This document shows positions 1 through 11,304 of a DNA stretch of 41,029 nt, piece by piece (within the stretch, counting starts at the first letter, position 1; the number at the start of each line of letters is the position of its first letter). The notes beneath the pieces were generated by a model that saw only the letters and a program-made list of their open reading frames with translations, did no database searches and was not told where the DNA came from. This stretch comes from Hypsibius dujardini (lineage: Eukaryota > Tardigrada > Eutardigrada > Parachela > Hypsibiidae). The translations under genes and the position numbers were made by a program. The stretch is from the NCBI GenBank assembly GCA_001579985.1, contig LRSR01008866.1, positions 1 through 41,029 on the forward strand, in the 5' to 3' direction.

Positions 1-196
1 GATAAGATCCGGGGTGGATCAAATTAACTGGTAGGGCAAAAATGTGTCCCTTGAGATCGGGGGAATACGGTACTGCACGGTATACGCTGCTGATACATGC
101 AGAAGTGTTCCAAACTTGTGCAATGTGAGTGCGTGGATTGTGCAACTGGAACCTGGTTGCCCGCCTGCCCCGTCTCGTTGGAGAGAACCGGAAGCT

Positions 197-1471
197 TCAG
201 CCTTGGCTAAACTTCTCTTGAATGGATTCCTGGACGACGCGCTTCGAAGCATGCCGCTTTGTGTTTCGTGAAGTCGCTTCTAGATCTGCCACTGCAAATA
301 GTCGGCCGTACATGATTAGCTTGGCTCGACGCTGATATTCCGGACTTGAAAGAAGCAGGATGCACTGAAACAACAAACGTTTTCAATCAGAACGGTTCAT
401 CGTGGCGCACAGTACTTTTCACATACACACATGGCCACAATACTGGGTGTTTGGCTCAAACTCGGGCCACCCACTTTTGCTTGCACCCAGCTGAAGAATG
501 GCTCGAACTCTGCCACCCAGTAATATGGCCACGTGTGTATTTTGACATATCCATGGCCAGGAATGACAAACCGGTGTGAAAGCAAACTGGCACGCCGTTG
601 AAGTTCTGATCCATAAGACTGAGACCGAGGCCGGGCCAAACCATTGGGGATACTTCGTACGCGTTACAACGTAGGCAGGGAGGACACACAGCCCCGTCCA
701 GAGAAAGATGAAGAGCAACATTTTTGCCATATTCAACCGACGATGAGCCACTCTGCCTCTTGCGCTTGCCTCAAACCGGCGATCCTCCGTCCCAACCTTC
801 GGTCGTGAGATAGTAAAACACTGCCACAGAATTAGCAGAGCAACTGCTCCAGAGATAGCATAGGGTAGGTAGCTCGCACAAACTAGCAGAAAGGAACCCA
901 AAACGCCGCTTGGATTGAGCGCACAGAGGCCGATCGGTGACAAAGCGACACTCTGACCGCCAGCTGCCACGGTGAACGGCATGGTCAGAGCAATTGGGAT
1001 GAACCAACTACACGCAATAATGGCGATATTGACCGGTGTTGTGGCCCACGCCTTGTAACTGTGCGGAAAATACAACGCCACAAAACGGTTGAACGCCAAC
1101 CCGACGTCGGACCAATTGACCACGGAGATGTTGATGGTGTTGAGGGTGGTGACGTAGTAGCATATATTGCTGGGGATGTGCCATCCGTGTCGTTTAATAA
1201 GTACGAGAAAAATAGCGGCTGGACCGGTTATGAGACACATAAGCAAGTTCACACCCACGAAATGGAATAATAAAAAGCTGACACCAGAGCGTTGCAGTTT
1301 AGCTGACCACGTGACCAAAAGTAGGAGGATGTTGTTTAGAATTCCCACAACACAGACGGTCAGAGTAGTAGCTATCCAAGTCGTTAGTTCCTTCTGGCTC
1401 GCAGGGGACAGCACGGGGAATGGCGGCACCGTGGAGTTATTACAATTAGTCGAATTGAGGGAGGAATTCAT
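197..1471 (-). CDS. Rhodopsin-like (class A) GPCR, divergent orphan, two exons
   Basis: Predicted seven-transmembrane G-protein-coupled receptor of the plasma membrane. Exon 1 is 572-1471 (300 codons, ending in phase 0 at CCG|GTTTGT). Exon 2 is 197-364, after a strong acceptor (TTTGTTGTTTCAG) and ending TGA; total 355 residues. The N-terminus has several N-glycosylation sequons (NSS, NST). TM1 carries GILNN. TM2 has GVNLL where family members usually have ADLL, so the sodium-site Asp is Asn. TM3 ends FNRF in place of DRY. A Cys before TM3 and one in the second extracellular loop (LCALNP) fit the usual disulfide. TM6 has WTGLCVLP. TM7 ends with TPCIL in place of NPxxY, split by the intron, followed by SSPEYQRRAKL as helix 8. 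Exon 1 stays open through the intron, giving a false C-terminus in an ORF scan. The ligand is unknown. Confidence 0.72.
421..541. mobile_element. MITE-like foldback element inside the GPCR intron
   Basis: About 120 bp with imperfect terminal inverted repeats: the left end reads ATACACACATGGCCACAATA and the inverted right end AATACACACGTGGCCATATT, both continuing into CTGGGTG. Related hairpin units (ACTGGGTGGCCCGAGTTTGA) recur at 11.69-11.82 kb. It lies wholly within the proposed 365-571 intron of the GPCR. Confidence 0.6.
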
Positions 1472-4400
1472 TGCAATTGCTCTATAGGAGTATTCCCATT
1501 ACCCGGCACAAGTGCAATGGCAAGTGCCGCAATGTTGGGTTGTAAACGCAAGTAATATGTTATGAACGTTTTGGAGGAGTAATAATATTTATACGGGCGA
1601 CAGCCGACTGCGAGTAAGGGTGACCTTTCAGACAGTTAGACCTTGAGGTGCTTCTGGATCAGGTGGAATCACATGACGCTCATTCCGACAATGAACGGCA
1701 AGAGATCTATCTTTGTGGACGGAGCTGCTAGACTGATCGCCAAGTCTCGCAATCTGCACTTTATAATGTACACGCATAGAAAGACTCCTCCGCCTTGAAT
1801 GTGTGGAATGATTTTGTGATCTAAAAATATAAACTCGGAGTCTACTCACTGCTAATTTATTGTGGACGCCTTCAATAAACGTAGGGACTGACAATTGCGA
1901 ATATATGACGCACGCACTAACAACACGAACTACATTTACTCTATGGAATTACTGAAGGATATTCAAGGTTGGTCGCATGCTGACTAAAGGTCAACCTCGA
2001 AATGCTACTAGGCAGACGTGGATTACAACCCACTGCAGTTCTTCCGTACGGGGTTCGGGAAATGCTTTTGAAAGGTCATTTCTCGGTCACTACTGATTCC
2101 ACTGCCTCAATTTTTTTTGTTACAACGCCTGTCTATGTGTGCATCTACTGCAGGTTAGTTTTAATTTACACTCCAGAAAATGTCAAACAAAAACCAATGG
2201 CAGACCCAATCTCATTAATTGCCCAGGTCACACCCTCATTAGCTACCAAAAAAATTCTTTCCAGAAAACCAAAACCTATTTTGGATAGTCCGCGACAATA
2301 ACGCAACGAAAAAAAGTTTCATGGGCCAAGTGCTTTTACGAGAGATACAGTGCCTAATAACCTGACAAGAATTCGGGCAAGATTTTTTCATTAAAATTAC
2401 CTTTTGAAAAGTGCTTTTCGCTTTGCGGTGAATAACTTCCCCGTGGGATGCATGCTCGCGACCAGTTTGGTGTTAGTATGCTCCTAAGGTGTTGGGCAGT
2501 TACAAAACTTAAATTTGGTTGATACTAGAACGTGCGAAAGGATAAACTGGATCAGAAAGAATGAGAATCGAGATATCACGATTTATGCACATTTTGTGGA
2601 GTCATCAAGATTGGAGCCTTCATGAAAAAACTAACAATGGGATCAAGTTAAGCTTATGGCTCAAGGTAGTCTAATATGTGGCCTTAGCAATAGCTGTATC
2701 ATATTTTTCTCTAAGAGGAAGCATGGCGCGCAAGAGCGGTTTGTTGGAGTTTCACTCGAATAAACAATAATATTCCGTATTGCGCTAAGCCACGCACAAT
2801 TCCCATCGCAACGAGTTTTAGGACCTACCTATGGGCATATAATTTGTAGTTCATAGATCTAGAAAGAAACTGGAGTTTACATTTGTTCTTTAATGTCTAT
2901 ACTCTGCGCGTGTAGGCGTGGCACAACTTGTCTCAAAAGCATTATCGAACCCGGCATGTCCATCTACATTACTGTTCGCTCCCGATCTCAAGGGTCGATT
3001 TTAGGTCCGGCCCGAAAACACGTTCCGTCGCTCGCTTGGTTGTTCATTCAGATTCACTTTAACTTTATTGACTTCAAAATTTTGAAAGCGAAATCATCAT
3101 TTCAATCAAGCAAGGGAGCGTAGCCTGTCAGGCAAAACCCAACGGATCAACCACGGACAAGTGAACGGAATTGAACGATCCACTCAAGCTTGATGTGAAT
3201 CAGCGGGGGTATTTGCGTAAAGTCCTGAGATAACTGGCGCTAGCCAGTTTCGAACCGGAATCTGTTTATACATTAGGCAGCACAAGAAATAGGTTTAATT
3301 TTCTAGGGCAATAAATTTGCTAGAAAAATGCAAAGCTTCATTTTGCTCATTCGTCAATGGACGAAATTTGCAGTGCTGACAGTGTTTCTAATGCTTCTGA
3401 TTTTCAACTTTAATTTCCCACAGAAAACGTGCCAGGAATATCGGCGACTTTGCCTAACTCTAAAGATGAGACGATTCGTTCGGCAATCATTTTGTGCTGA
3501 AAATTTGGAATTATACAATATTATACCGGACAACACCTTCATTCATCAGTAGGGAATGTTCAAAATTTTTCAATGCGTACTAAAAAAACGTAACATCATG
3601 TGTCACAGTGGCGGAGTGACAGCTGGCCGACCGGGCCGTTGGAGCCTAAATCAATCTATCCCCTCATGGTAAAAGGGTTGATTTGTCCTCTTCCATTCTG
3701 ATGTAGCAGATTTTGCGCTTTCTGCTTTGTTTACGTTTCTTATGGACTTGATCAGGAAGCATCAGTCTGCTCAAAAGTCCTTATTTTTTCGTGCCTCTTG
3801 TCCGAAAGGGAAGTTTTTAAGTAAAGATAGCTGAAATATCAGACAGCACCAACTACAAAATGTTTTAAAATAATTGATTCTATCGATTTTAGAGCAACTG
3901 TTTGAACCGGCAAAAAGATTGAGGTGATCCTCCGGCCGATAATTTTCAAATTCTGTCAATCCGTGAAAGACGGTTTTCAGGTGCCGTTTTTCGCGCCTAT
4001 TTTTAGTAATTCGACATCGCCACTATTAAAAAAAATGTTTTTATTCATAAAAGATTGTTGTTCAACTAGAATCAGTTGAAACCTGTTTTTTGAAAGAGTA
4101 CAGCGCACAGTCGCGGTGAGAACTGTTTACAAGAACTTCAGGAATGAGATTTTCCCCTGTCTCACTCCGCAACCGAAAACTTCGAAAATTGGTAACGATT
4201 CCACACCTGTAATTTATGAGAGATTTCTCGATGACGGAAAAGCTTGATAATTAAAATTTGGAACAAATTGATAAAAAGTGGCGAAGATGTTTAACGACGA
4301 GTAAGAGTGCATTGGGTAAGACTTTTAAATGAGACTTTTGAACAACTGGGTGTTTCATCTTTTTGTGGCTCACTAACGTTGGCTTTTGGGAAGCCGTTCT

Positions 4401-4855
4401 CTTGGCTGTGACTCAGTTTTTGGCTGTGTCATTCTCCTTGATATATCGTAACCTTAATGCGCATCGCGTTGTTGTCGTGAACACGTTGGCCAGCTGGACG
4501 ATTGGGTTCATATTATATGTAGGGAAGGCGGGATAAATTGAACCAACAACGTTAAATCGAAACCTGAAGGGTAAAATATCTTTTAGTTTTCCGAAAAGGC
4601 CCTGTACTATTGATAAATTAAAAAGCTTTGCCATTTAACCGATAAACCAGGCTGGAAGAGGGAACGTCCAATGAATGTTCGAATTCGATATTAAGAGACT
4701 AACACTTGCTACCGAGAAAATGCTAAACTTTAAAGGGGTTTTTTGCAAAATTCTGTTTACCCCAATCTGGCGCCATCTGTGGACGTTTCTTCAGCGGAAC
4801 GATGCAGGTTCTAGTTTATTTTCTAATCACAGTTTTAAATCTAGGTTACGAAAAA
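1472..4855. other. Gene-poor stretch, no supported gene
   Basis: Only short, isolated open frames occur here, without recognisable domains or paired splice signals. The longest (1628-1894 minus, 88 codons; 2002-2301 plus, 99 codons) have no similarity I can recognise. The GPCR promoter must lie just above 1471, but I see no clear core element. The rest is AT-rich intergenic DNA with homopolymer runs. Confidence 0.5.
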
Positions 4856-4918
4856 ACTGGAATATTCCGTTTTGCTTGATTTTTACAGTGAAGATCAAGC
4901 AAAACGGAATATTCCAGT
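4856..4918. repeat. Long perfect hairpin, 25-bp stem and 13-nt loop
   Basis: The arm at 4856-4880 (ACTGGAATATTCCGTTTTGC then TTGAT) is perfectly complementary to 4894-4918, with a 13-nt loop at 4881-4893. Pairing continues outward with mismatches (ACGAAAA on the left against TTTTCGT on the right) to about 4848 and 4926. It could be the core of a foldback transposon or a hairpin RNA precursor. No flanking gene explains it. Confidence 0.75.
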
Positions 4919-4930
4919 GTTTTCGTTATT

Positions 4931-5651
4931 TTGAAATTTCGTAGAAAAACGTTCTCGGAGATTTGCTGATGAAAGAAATCCATCTGTAATATTCTCCCGT
5001 AGTTAGATGTGCGGTTGATCAGAAGCACCAATTCGACTGCTAATTTTGGTTTCTTTTGTGGTGCGCTTATGTTCGCTTTCATCCTGCCAAATTATTAGGA
5101 ATTCAGCGCTCGTTACGAACGTGTTCCTCCGTGGTTCTCGTGCGGCAACAGATCCATTGACGTGCCAATCTGGACGGCGACTGTATCCGTGGGACATTAT
5201 ATGCCGCAAGGAGCCAGCGTATTTTACTTGGAAAGATTTTCAAAAGTCGAATTCAGAATCGCCCCTCACTATTTTTTTTGAGATAATCTCGTATTTATGA
5301 TGAATAATATTTTTTTTATTTCGCCAGTGCGGTACCAGAAAATTTTTTAGCGGAATTTCAAAGCGCTAAATATCCAGTGCAAATCGATCGATAAATTGAT
5401 TGATTGAGCTGATGTCCTACCGGTTTGATTTATAGACTGCTTTCGGTAAAGGAAGCAGTCAATCAAATAATATTGCGCCAAAATTGATTCAATAAGGCAA
5501 TCGATTCGTCAAGTTAGAGCTCTGGCCAATCGATCAATCAAGAAATTGATCAGACGCTGTGCTGCGTCCAAAAAAAATTTCGATTTCCAAAGTTGGACAT
5601 TAAAAATTTTGTATTTTATGCACTGGGCTGGATCCAACCGTTTAACATGAA
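4931..5651. other. AT-rich intergenic DNA
   Basis: No gene is supported. From about 5380 to 5560 the words ATTGATTGAT and CAATCGAT recur, giving a locally repetitive AT-rich patch with a small inverted repeat (GACTGCTT/AAGCAGTC, 5434-5460). Confidence 0.4.
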
Positions 5652-5655
5652 TCAC

Positions 5656-5931
5656 TGTTGGACACGCCCAACAAGTCCCCATATCCAATCATGATAGTTC
5701 TTTAACTCACGAGTATCATACTTAGTTTGTAACTCTGTCCACTCTATTNGATGTATGTGCCATTTACCTTCATTTCTATAGTTAAAACTTTACTATATAA
5801 TAATGTGTTTTATTATTTCTACAGTCAGTTCTACTTCCTCTTTCCTTTCTTTCAGTTTATTTCTCTAACAGTCTTTACTATCAGTCTAATAAACTTGTTA
5901 ACTATCCAACTTACGGTTGGTAGACCTAACA
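5656..5931 (+). mobile_element. Solo LTR with 4-bp target-site duplication (TCAC)
   Basis: The element begins TGTTGGACACGCCCAACAAG and ends GGTTGGTAGACCTAACA, the TG...CA termini of an LTR. It is flanked on both sides by TCAC (5652-5655 and 5932-5935), a 4-bp target-site duplication. It is 276 bp long and no internal retroelement sequence lies beside it. The same family occurs at 15076-15365, at 40037-40378 and as a fragment near 28.5 kb. It contains one ambiguous base (n) at about 5749. Confidence 0.85.
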
Positions 5932-5935
5932 TCAC

Positions 5936-6927
5936 ATTTGTCGACTCAGTAGGTAAGTTCGTAGGTAAGTAGGTAAGTAGGTTCGTACTCACGGTACGTA
6001 AGGCTGAATCAGCACTCAAATCTTCGGTGTTGTTACCATCTTGTTAATTCTGTAGGAGTAAAGTTACACACGGTAAAACCGCAAGTTAACCTACTCACCA
6101 CCCATCCACCATCAACCACGGCGCACGTGTGAGTCACCCACTCCCACCCACTTTTTCCAAATTGCCTGTCGAGGTCCATTCAAGCCGCGGATCATGATGT
6201 CTGAAATTACCTGGAGAAGTGCTGGCGCTTGTGCGTGCGAGCGAGTGAGCGAGCTCGACATAAATGTGTACTGCAACAAATGCTGCAAGCAGCCGCTGAC
6301 AGACATGGCAAAAGTTGGCACTTTGAGCAGCACTGTATTGCTGTTCAGTGGAAATCGGTTTAAAAAGTAAAATCATTTTTCTTAACGCTGCTACAACCGA
6401 AATTCGATTTCGCATCGATTGACATAGCAGAATATTTTTAGCCAATCAAGGGGCGGAGCTACACGTGTTTTTCAAAGATAATTGAATTTGCGAGCGAGTT
6501 TCTAATATCAGGTCATAATCTCAGGGGGCTCCGCCCCCTGAGACCGGAAACAAATTTAGCGAATGTTAATCGATTTGAAAAATTTGAAATTTGACTCTAG
6601 TTGGGAGGATGTTAATTTCTTTTTCTTGATAGATGTGTATAGGTGTAGTCCCAGTGTGGCTGGCATTGCTATTGGCTGACTGTCGTTTAGGGCAGGAAAA
6701 AATGTGATAAGTACTAGTATGCGGTACGGTACGACTGATTTTATGTACTCATCCGAGTACTGCATGTTCCTATTAATCCAAAATAAATCTAGCAAGTTTT
6801 TTTCTTGTCCGTCTCGAGTCGCTCGTTCAGTTTCTTCCGGACCTGTGCTACAGACGAAGCATTGTTATGTGTATGAGGAGGGTGTCCTAACAGTAACCAC
6901 CTCTTTTTGTGTTCTAACTTAAATGTA
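5936..6927. other. Intergenic DNA with a GTAGGTAA minisatellite and a GC palindrome
   Basis: No gene is supported. Near 5950-5985 the unit GTAGGTAA repeats imperfectly. At 6519-6543 there is an 11-bp inverted repeat, TCTCAGGGGGC and its complement, separated by three bases. The words GGGGCGGAGCTA near 6450 recur at about 40950, close to the window end, hinting at a degenerate dispersed repeat. Confidence 0.4.
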
Positions 6928-7105
6928 CCAGGCAAACGCTCTGGGTTGAATCACTACATGGGTTGAATCAGTCGGGTGACGGAGGGCGCCGCAGGCGGTG
7001 TGTGTATTGCTGAATGAGTGTTGTTTACAATTTACATTCGTGGCGCCCTCCGCCACCCGACTGATTCAACCCACGTAGTGATTTCAACCCAGAGCGTTTG
7101 CTTGG
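6928..7105. mobile_element. MITE with TA target-site duplication and ~57-bp TIRs
   Basis: The ends read CCAGGCAAACGCTCTGGGTT and, inverted, CCAAGCAAACGCTCTGGGTT. Near-identical inverted repeats continue for about 57 bp (through CAGTCGGGTG and GGAGGGCGCC). TA dinucleotides flank both ends (6926-6927 and 7106-7107). At 178 bp with no coding content this is a nonautonomous DNA transposon; the TA duplication points to the Tc1/mariner superfamily. Confidence 0.85.
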
Positions 7106-7463
7106 TATAGGAAAGATCCCAATATAATGGAAATGCCAGGCGTGGGGTGGCTAGAATTAGGGCACCCTCCTCGCACCGGTTCGTTGCACAAGAAGTCCAT
7201 CACTTACCAGTTAGCTGTCAGAAGCCAATCACCTAAATTGTGAGTGACTAATTCTTTAACAACCTGAACGATATGCTGTAAAAAAGAACTTATTGAAATG
7301 GTTAAGGAAATAATGTTTCTGTTGATTGATCGATGTTTCTTTTTTGTATGTGTATTTTTATGTTCAAAGCTTTTTTGGGTTTGTTTAATAGCCCCGCCGG
7401 GCGGCACGGTCTACGGTTCTCTGTGTATTCAAGGCGCCCAGCAGAGAGAGGTGCGCGTCGATA

Positions 7464-7718
7464 CAGAGGATGAATCACTTACACGCGACCACTTTTTTCA
7501 AAATCTTTAATTGAGCTGGTATAAGATCAAAATCGAGGCCTTGAGGCCAGAACTAATTGGGAGCATCATTTTTAGAGCAAGTGAAAATTCCAACTGACAA
7601 AGTAAACAACAACAACTTGGTTGCGCATTTTTTTTGTGTGAGATGTGCAAAAACCGCACGTGCGCGTATACACGAAAAGAAACAAGCAAGTGGTCGCGTT
7701 TAAGTAATTCATCCTCTG
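7464..7718. mobile_element. MITE with 31-bp TIRs and TA duplication
   Basis: The left end starts CAGAGGATGAATCACTTACA and the inverted right end CAGAGGATGAATTACTTAAA. The TIRs match at 29 of 31 positions and end in CGACCACTT. TA flanks each side (7462-7463, 7719-7720). Its interior at 7507-7560 (TTAATTGAGCTGG, ATCGAGGCCTTGAGGCCA) matches the start of the degenerate transposase region at 17231-17286. That suggests it is an internally deleted relative of that Tc1/mariner-like family. Confidence 0.82.
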
Positions 7719-7720
7719 TA

Positions 7721-8586
7721 TATTCGCGACACAGTCAAACATTGCAACTTTAAGTTGTGCTTGGGTGTGGCTTATATAATAATAGCGCATCAATACGACC
7801 CTCCTTTTTCGCGGGCTTTTATTCGCATTCTCATAGTAGACTTGTTTTGTGAAGGAAGTGAAAAGGACTGTTTGTACAGTTTGCGTGTGTGAGTGACGGG
7901 GTCTCAGGGCGTCGTTTTTCCTCTCATCCGCTCGTAACACTCCCCTCAATCACTGTTTTCAATGCGTTTCTTGCGCTTCACTGGGGCGTCAAAATAATTG
8001 CCCCATAATTGGTCGATATTTCGCACATTGAAATGCGTGTCTAGACCTACCACCCAGCCTGAGGTTCCTGATCCCGCCTGTAAGTGTAGACGTGTGTTTT
8101 TTTTATATTAAGACTGCAGGCACACAGCAAAAAATACACTGGAATAAACGATCCATTTGACGCCATCAATTATGAGAGAATTCGGGAAGCTTTTCTTCTC
8201 TGTCAAGATACAACCAAAAAATCTCCTTTGACTGTAAAAACGCAGATCGTCGGGGCTTACCGATTCAATCAGGGTGATTGAGTGTGAATCAAGCTCATCG
8301 CTGATTATTTGCCGGAAGCGGAAAAGAGCTCATGGGGGCATTATTACTGCGTCAGGCTGCGTGGACGCTGCAGGTAAGGATTAAGTCGCACAAAGCGATT
8401 GGGGGATTGGGGATGGGCCTCATTACGCTTCATCCCAATTTGTCGCCGAGGGCTTTGACAATCTTCCGCGTTCTGAATTTACCACAACCCATTAGCGGAT
8501 TCGTTTAGTATTAGTAGTTATAACTTGTGGAGTTTATTGTGTGACTGACAGTTTCTGGCCCTTCTTAGGCGCGTCAAAGGTCAGCG
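7721..8586. other. Upstream region of the neuropeptide gene
   Basis: No separate gene is supported. A minus-strand frame of 125 codons (7572-7949) overlaps the MITE and has no recognisable domain. A good 3' splice site (TCTGGCCCTTCTTAG, ending near 8569) stands 17 bases before the first ATG of the neuropeptide gene, so a noncoding first exon probably lies in this stretch. Confidence 0.4.
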
Positions 8587-10044
8587 ATGCACAATTTCAC
8601 CATGAAGTCATGGATGATGGCGGTGCTAATGTGTTCACTGCTCGCGGAAGGTCATTTGGCTTCGGCGTTCCTAATGTACAAACCCGCAATGTAAGTGACC
8701 ATCGAGAACTCCCATGAGATGCGATTTGCGAAAATCTGCCATTGACGTTGTAACACTTGCCAACTTTTAAATTTACAATCTTTATTTAGAGTATGTGTAA
8801 TAATTTGTTTTTTAAATTTACAATCACGGTCCTTCTTATCCACTCACTGCTTTTAGAAAATATGCTACAATTTTGATGTCGAAATTAGGAATATTTAAAT
8901 ACAACTGTGCATGTAGTGGTTGGCGATGGTTTTCAAAAACAAATTTCATGCGCTCATCTGTAAACTTTTTATTTGATTTAGGACGGGCTTCGGACGTGTG
9001 AAGAGTGAGGGTCCGCTTAGAAAGGTCGACACTGCCGGGGCGTACATGTAAGTGATGAAACTAAGGGGCCTATATTCAGCGCGGGATTAATTTTGGCCCT
9101 AGGTACGGTCGGTGGACTAAATTTGTAGCCGCAGTTTAGAAGCACCTTTTTTGTACAAAAAAGTCGTGAAATTTGTTCCGAAAAAAGTCTTAAAATTTGT
9201 TCCGAAAAAAGTCTTAAAAATGTTTTAAGAGCATTCAAAAATATGCTAGGGTATTCACCCGATAACAGCTCCTGGTTTCCTGGTTTTTCTCGATGACCCA
9301 TATATCGGTAGTGGGTTATTGATTTTCGCTGTAGACCCACCGGAGGATTCGACTCGGACTTCGGATTGGCAAGGAGTGCTCAAGGGTGAGTGAACCAGTC
9401 CAATGAGACTTGATTATCTCTAATTAAGCCTCATCTTTAACAAACACAAATAAGCACACGTTTTTTGAATCTTTTTATTTATTCCTCTCAATCAGCATCA
9501 ATTTTTTATCAAACTTTTTTATCCGGCATAACGAGTTCAGCTCCCAAGGGTCATCCATCTCGCACGCAAATCAAGACCGCTCCTCACTTTTTACTCTCAT
9601 GATGCTCCGCGGTTCGTGACGCTGCAACTGCTTCAATTAACAGAAACCCAAGCAAAAATGTTACATCAATCCCCAAGGATATAGTAAACGCACTTCCACT
9701 CCCCGGACATGGAGTTAATAAAGGCGGAGAGAGACGCTATAGTGCTATTTCCAATTCAATAGAGACATTTTTTGTTGACATGGATCCTGAGGATAATGTT
9801 TATATTAATAGGTCAAGGATCGCGCGTCATCACGAATCTCTCAGGCTTACTAATTCAGCATTAGGTACGTACAATACTATACGAACAACCGTGTATCCGG
9901 CCAAGCATTATAATAGGGCATTCCGAGGTTAATGTAAAATTGTTTTCCTATACGCTTTTCGCAGTTCCCGGGAAAAAAAGATCCGCAATGTCGCCGCAGC
10001 TGATGGACTGGCCGTCTTACCCAGACAACAATTTCTATTACTAG
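8587..10044 (+). CDS. DH31-like (calcitonin-like diuretic hormone) neuropeptide precursor, five exons
   Basis: Secreted neuropeptide precursor, 117 residues, assembled from exons 8587-8690, 8982-9047, 9335-9385, 9812-9864 and 9965-10044. All have GT donors and AG acceptors, with matching phases 2, 2, 2 and 1. Residues 1-27 form a signal peptide (MKSWMMAVLMCSLLAEGHLASA core). A Lys-containing dibasic site (LRK) precedes the peptide region. The mature part runs through DFGLARSAQG and SRIARHHESLRLTNSALVP to an amidation and cleavage site GKKR, then an acidic/aromatic tail ending NNFYY. Arthropod DH31 has D(L/F)GLSRG, then G, then exactly 19 residues ending in amidated Pro. The same spacing holds here, with matching S, A, basic, H, L, N, A and P positions. 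DH31 acts on a class B GPCR to control fluid secretion and gut activity. AATAAA signals follow at 10171 and 10190. The sequence is divergent, so the family call is an inference; the neuropeptide character is firmer. Confidence 0.62.
9169..9216 (+). repeat. 24-bp direct tandem repeat, two copies
   Basis: The unit AAATTTGTTCCGAAAAAAGT plus CTTA is repeated exactly twice at 9169-9192 and 9193-9216, with a partial copy before and after. It lies in intron 2 of the neuropeptide gene. Confidence 0.8.
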
Positions 10045-10170
10045 TCCCTTCACGAAACAAGCGAAATTTGAGCACACGTCAGGTTCCTTTGGAAGGCTGC
10101 AAAACGGGAAATCGCTCGATATCACCGGCTTCCTTATAGATTTTCAATTGTTTCTACCTATTTTATTTAC

Positions 10171-10195
10171 AATAAATGCTATAATTAGAAATAAA
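10171..10195 (+). promoter_or_regulatory. Two polyadenylation signals of the neuropeptide gene
   Basis: AATAAA occurs at 10171-10176 and again at 10190-10195, about 130-150 bases after the stop codon. The whole tail, including both signals, is duplicated at 21.77-21.89 kb. Confidence 0.55.
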
Positions 10196-10216
10196 AGCTC
10201 CTTTTGCAGCAAATAT

Positions 10217-11304
10217 ACTGAAGTTCAGCTACAATTGACAATTGTGGATCGTTTTACGCCGTTCTTTATACATGTACGGTATATTTACGTACGAGGGATA
10301 CCTTGAAGCCCGCCACGGGCAATTATTATCATGCGCTAAGATCCCGCTTCCCTTCATCTGAAGCAGAGAAGACTCTCAAGAGCTTTTCCCTAATGATCAA
10401 GGCTCTCGGCTGAGCGTCGCCGCACCCCTGAACGATTGGGGGGGGGGGTCCTGCACTTCAAAGTCTCGTTTAAAGTCCTTACAAGTTGGATCTAGGACAC
10501 TTCATTGTAAGCCCAAGGGTGAATAAAGGGACCAAATGCAGTTTGTTTTTCAGGTTAGATTCAGATTTCGAAATTAGACCCCCAGGCCCCCACAAGTTTT
10601 GAAATTATTGCGAAAAAAACCCCGAATTTTGCGTTCAATTTTGAAAAGAATTCTAATTGCCTTTTGCCCACCCCCTGGTCCTGCCATAAGGAGTCCTGAT
10701 TTCGATTTGTAAAGATCCTAAACGAACCCCTGCTACGCTTCCCTTATGGATTGGCCTTCCGAAAAAAAACCTTATCCAAAATACGGTTACATTTACTGTC
10801 TCAAGTACCGTTCCATATTGGCTAACAAAACGGTTTGTGACTATGTTTAGTTCCTGAGGTGACAAAAGGTGACCAAACGGAGTACCATTTGTGACATCAA
10901 TTTTATTGGCAATTAGGAATTTTTTCAAGAGATAAGTTTGAAAATTCTGAAAGTGGAGAAAGTCTTGTTAATTTCAATAGTTTTGTTACGCACTGAGTTT
11001 ACTGAGTGTTGGTTGAGGAGGAGTAGAGCTCGGTTGGTCATGCCAAACGATGCCAAATCACTTTGTGGCCAAGGAGGGAGCATTTTGGGAAGACTGGCCA
11101 TTGGTCAACCAAGTGCGGTTCAGTCCAAAAGTGTATCTTCTTTTGCAATCCATTTTGAACGCAAGTATAAACTTATTTTGGTATGGACAAAAGGTTAGAC
11201 CGCCAAATTGTAGTGTACTGTGGCACCGTTTAGAGAACCATAAAAGATTTTAATTAAGGTTAGAATTACGGCCATTTCTTTCGCGAGGGTTGGCGTTGTT
11301 GTTG
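10217..11304. other. 1.1-kb segment absent from the duplicated copy
   Basis: In the second copy of this block (21.6-22.2 kb) the sequences matching 10216 and 11305 are adjacent, so this kilobase is either an insertion here or a deletion there. It contains a G-run (10439-10449) and a 91-codon minus-strand frame (10653-10928) that I do not recognise. No terminal repeats are obvious. Confidence 0.45.

Noticed and set aside
419-571. C-terminal extension of the GPCR frame after TM7
   Set aside because: The last 40 codons are exactly a TIR-bearing repeat, and a strong donor/acceptor pair gives a better C-terminus (197-364).
6519-6543. GC-rich palindrome as a terminator
   Set aside because: Bacterial-type terminators do not apply in this eukaryotic context, and no gene ends nearby.
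7572-7949. 125-codon minus-strand frame
   Set aside because: It overlaps a MITE and its TIR, has no recognisable domain and no neighbouring splice partner.
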